From assembly GCA_009801015.1 (NCBI GenBank), contig VHZZ01000075.1, positions 38,334 through 69,618 on the forward strand: a DNA stretch of 31,285 bases, written 5' to 3'. Below the pieces are notes generated by a model. The model saw only the letters and a list, made by a program, of their open reading frames with translations, did no database searches and was not told the DNA's origin. The position numbers were made by a program, and so were the translations under genes. Below, in pieces: positions 30,991 through 31,285 of this stretch (position 1 is its first letter; every line of letters begins with the position of its first letter). The DNA is from Silene noctiflora (Eukaryota; Streptophyta; Magnoliopsida; Caryophyllales; Caryophyllaceae).

Positions 30991-31285
30991 CACAAAGGTT
31001 GGCATTGATCTAATACCATTGAATTCTTTTCGCTTCCCCTCGCCTCTCCATCTTTGAAATCCATCTTTTCACCGTGGTTTCAAATATTCCAAAGAAAGCA
31101 GTGACTGACGTTGCCAAGGGATACAAATTCTTATTGAAGACGAGCTATATCCGTCACAAGGGAGTGACGGATCAAATAGTAGCACATTGCAAGGAATTGG
31201 GTCGGGGTGGGTAGAAGCAAGTTGGTATATTTTATTTAGTAAGGTACTATTTAGGTAGTACTATGTAGGTATTATTTTACTAACA

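Larger units (their letters stand above)
28692..31285. repeat. Large inverted duplication (arms over 1.2 kb, 134 bp loop), right side cut by window end
   Basis: The left arm is 28692-29917 and the right arm is 30052-31285, running off the window. The left arm starts tgttagtaaaataatacc, and the reverse complement of the window end reads the same. The inner ends match as ttcatacttgtca at 29905-29917 against tgacaagtatgaa at 30052-30064. The arms are highly similar by eye but differ by substitutions and small indels: a 7 bp gap near 29130, A-run length near 29606, and extra bases near 29690. Each arm has a FAR1/MULE-like C-terminal coding piece facing the centre. The loop, 29918-30051, holds 18 bp palindromic repeats. 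Confidence 0.93.

Noticed and set aside
28692-31285. Inverted duplication as a pure assembly artefact
   Set aside because: The arms differ by substitutions, a 7 bp gap and run-length changes, so one is not a simple copy of the other. Ns nearby mean long-read confirmation is still needed.

Overview
This is a stretch of plant nuclear genome. It holds intron-rich genes with GT-AG splice sites, two genes for plastid-targeted proteins, a B3 DNA-binding protein and many small transposons. Stretches such as 'gtgtaagacggttttacac' near 10452 resemble repeats I associate with Caryophyllales (spinach, beet, Silene relatives), but that placement is only an impression. Scattered single N bases show draft-quality sequence.

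Layout from left to right. 1-1890 is intergenic and contains a 454 bp fold-back element. 1891-2901 (-) is an intronless gene for a secreted histidine-rich protein. 2902-5339 is intergenic, with a hAT-type MITE (perfect 8 bp target duplication) and, ten bases beyond its duplication, a 5'-truncated poly(A) retroposon with a 13 bp target duplication. 5340-5913 (+) is a small serine-rich gene whose stop codon lies inside a 73 bp tandem duplication. 6581-9168 (-) is a seven-exon plastid nucleoside diphosphate kinase 2 gene. 10203-14627 (+) is a fourteen-exon plastid chaperonin 60 beta gene of the divergent beta-4 type. 15167-19768 (-) is an eight-exon gene for proteasome lid subunit RPN7. 21325-24717 (-) is a six-exon gene for a two-B3-domain protein. 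24718-27240 is AT-rich intergenic sequence with another fold-back element.

27240-31285 is transposon territory. It begins with a broken open frame of the type found in plant Ulp1-related mobile genes. It is followed by a large inverted duplication with arms of at least 1.23 kb around a 134 bp loop. Each arm carries the C-terminal part of a FAR1/MULE-type transposase-like gene with a SWIM zinc finger. The two copies point towards each other, so a read-through transcript would fold into a long hairpin. This recalls the maize Mu killer locus and is the most interesting feature of the window.

The genes do not form one pathway. The NDPK2 and CPN60-beta genes are divergent, share a 1,034 bp intergenic region and both encode plastid proteins. 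CPN60-beta and RPN7 converge, with 539 bp between their stop codons. A recurring theme is local tandem duplication at gene edges: around a stop codon, around two first-intron acceptors, within an RPN7 intron and in the NDPK2/CPN60 intergenic region.
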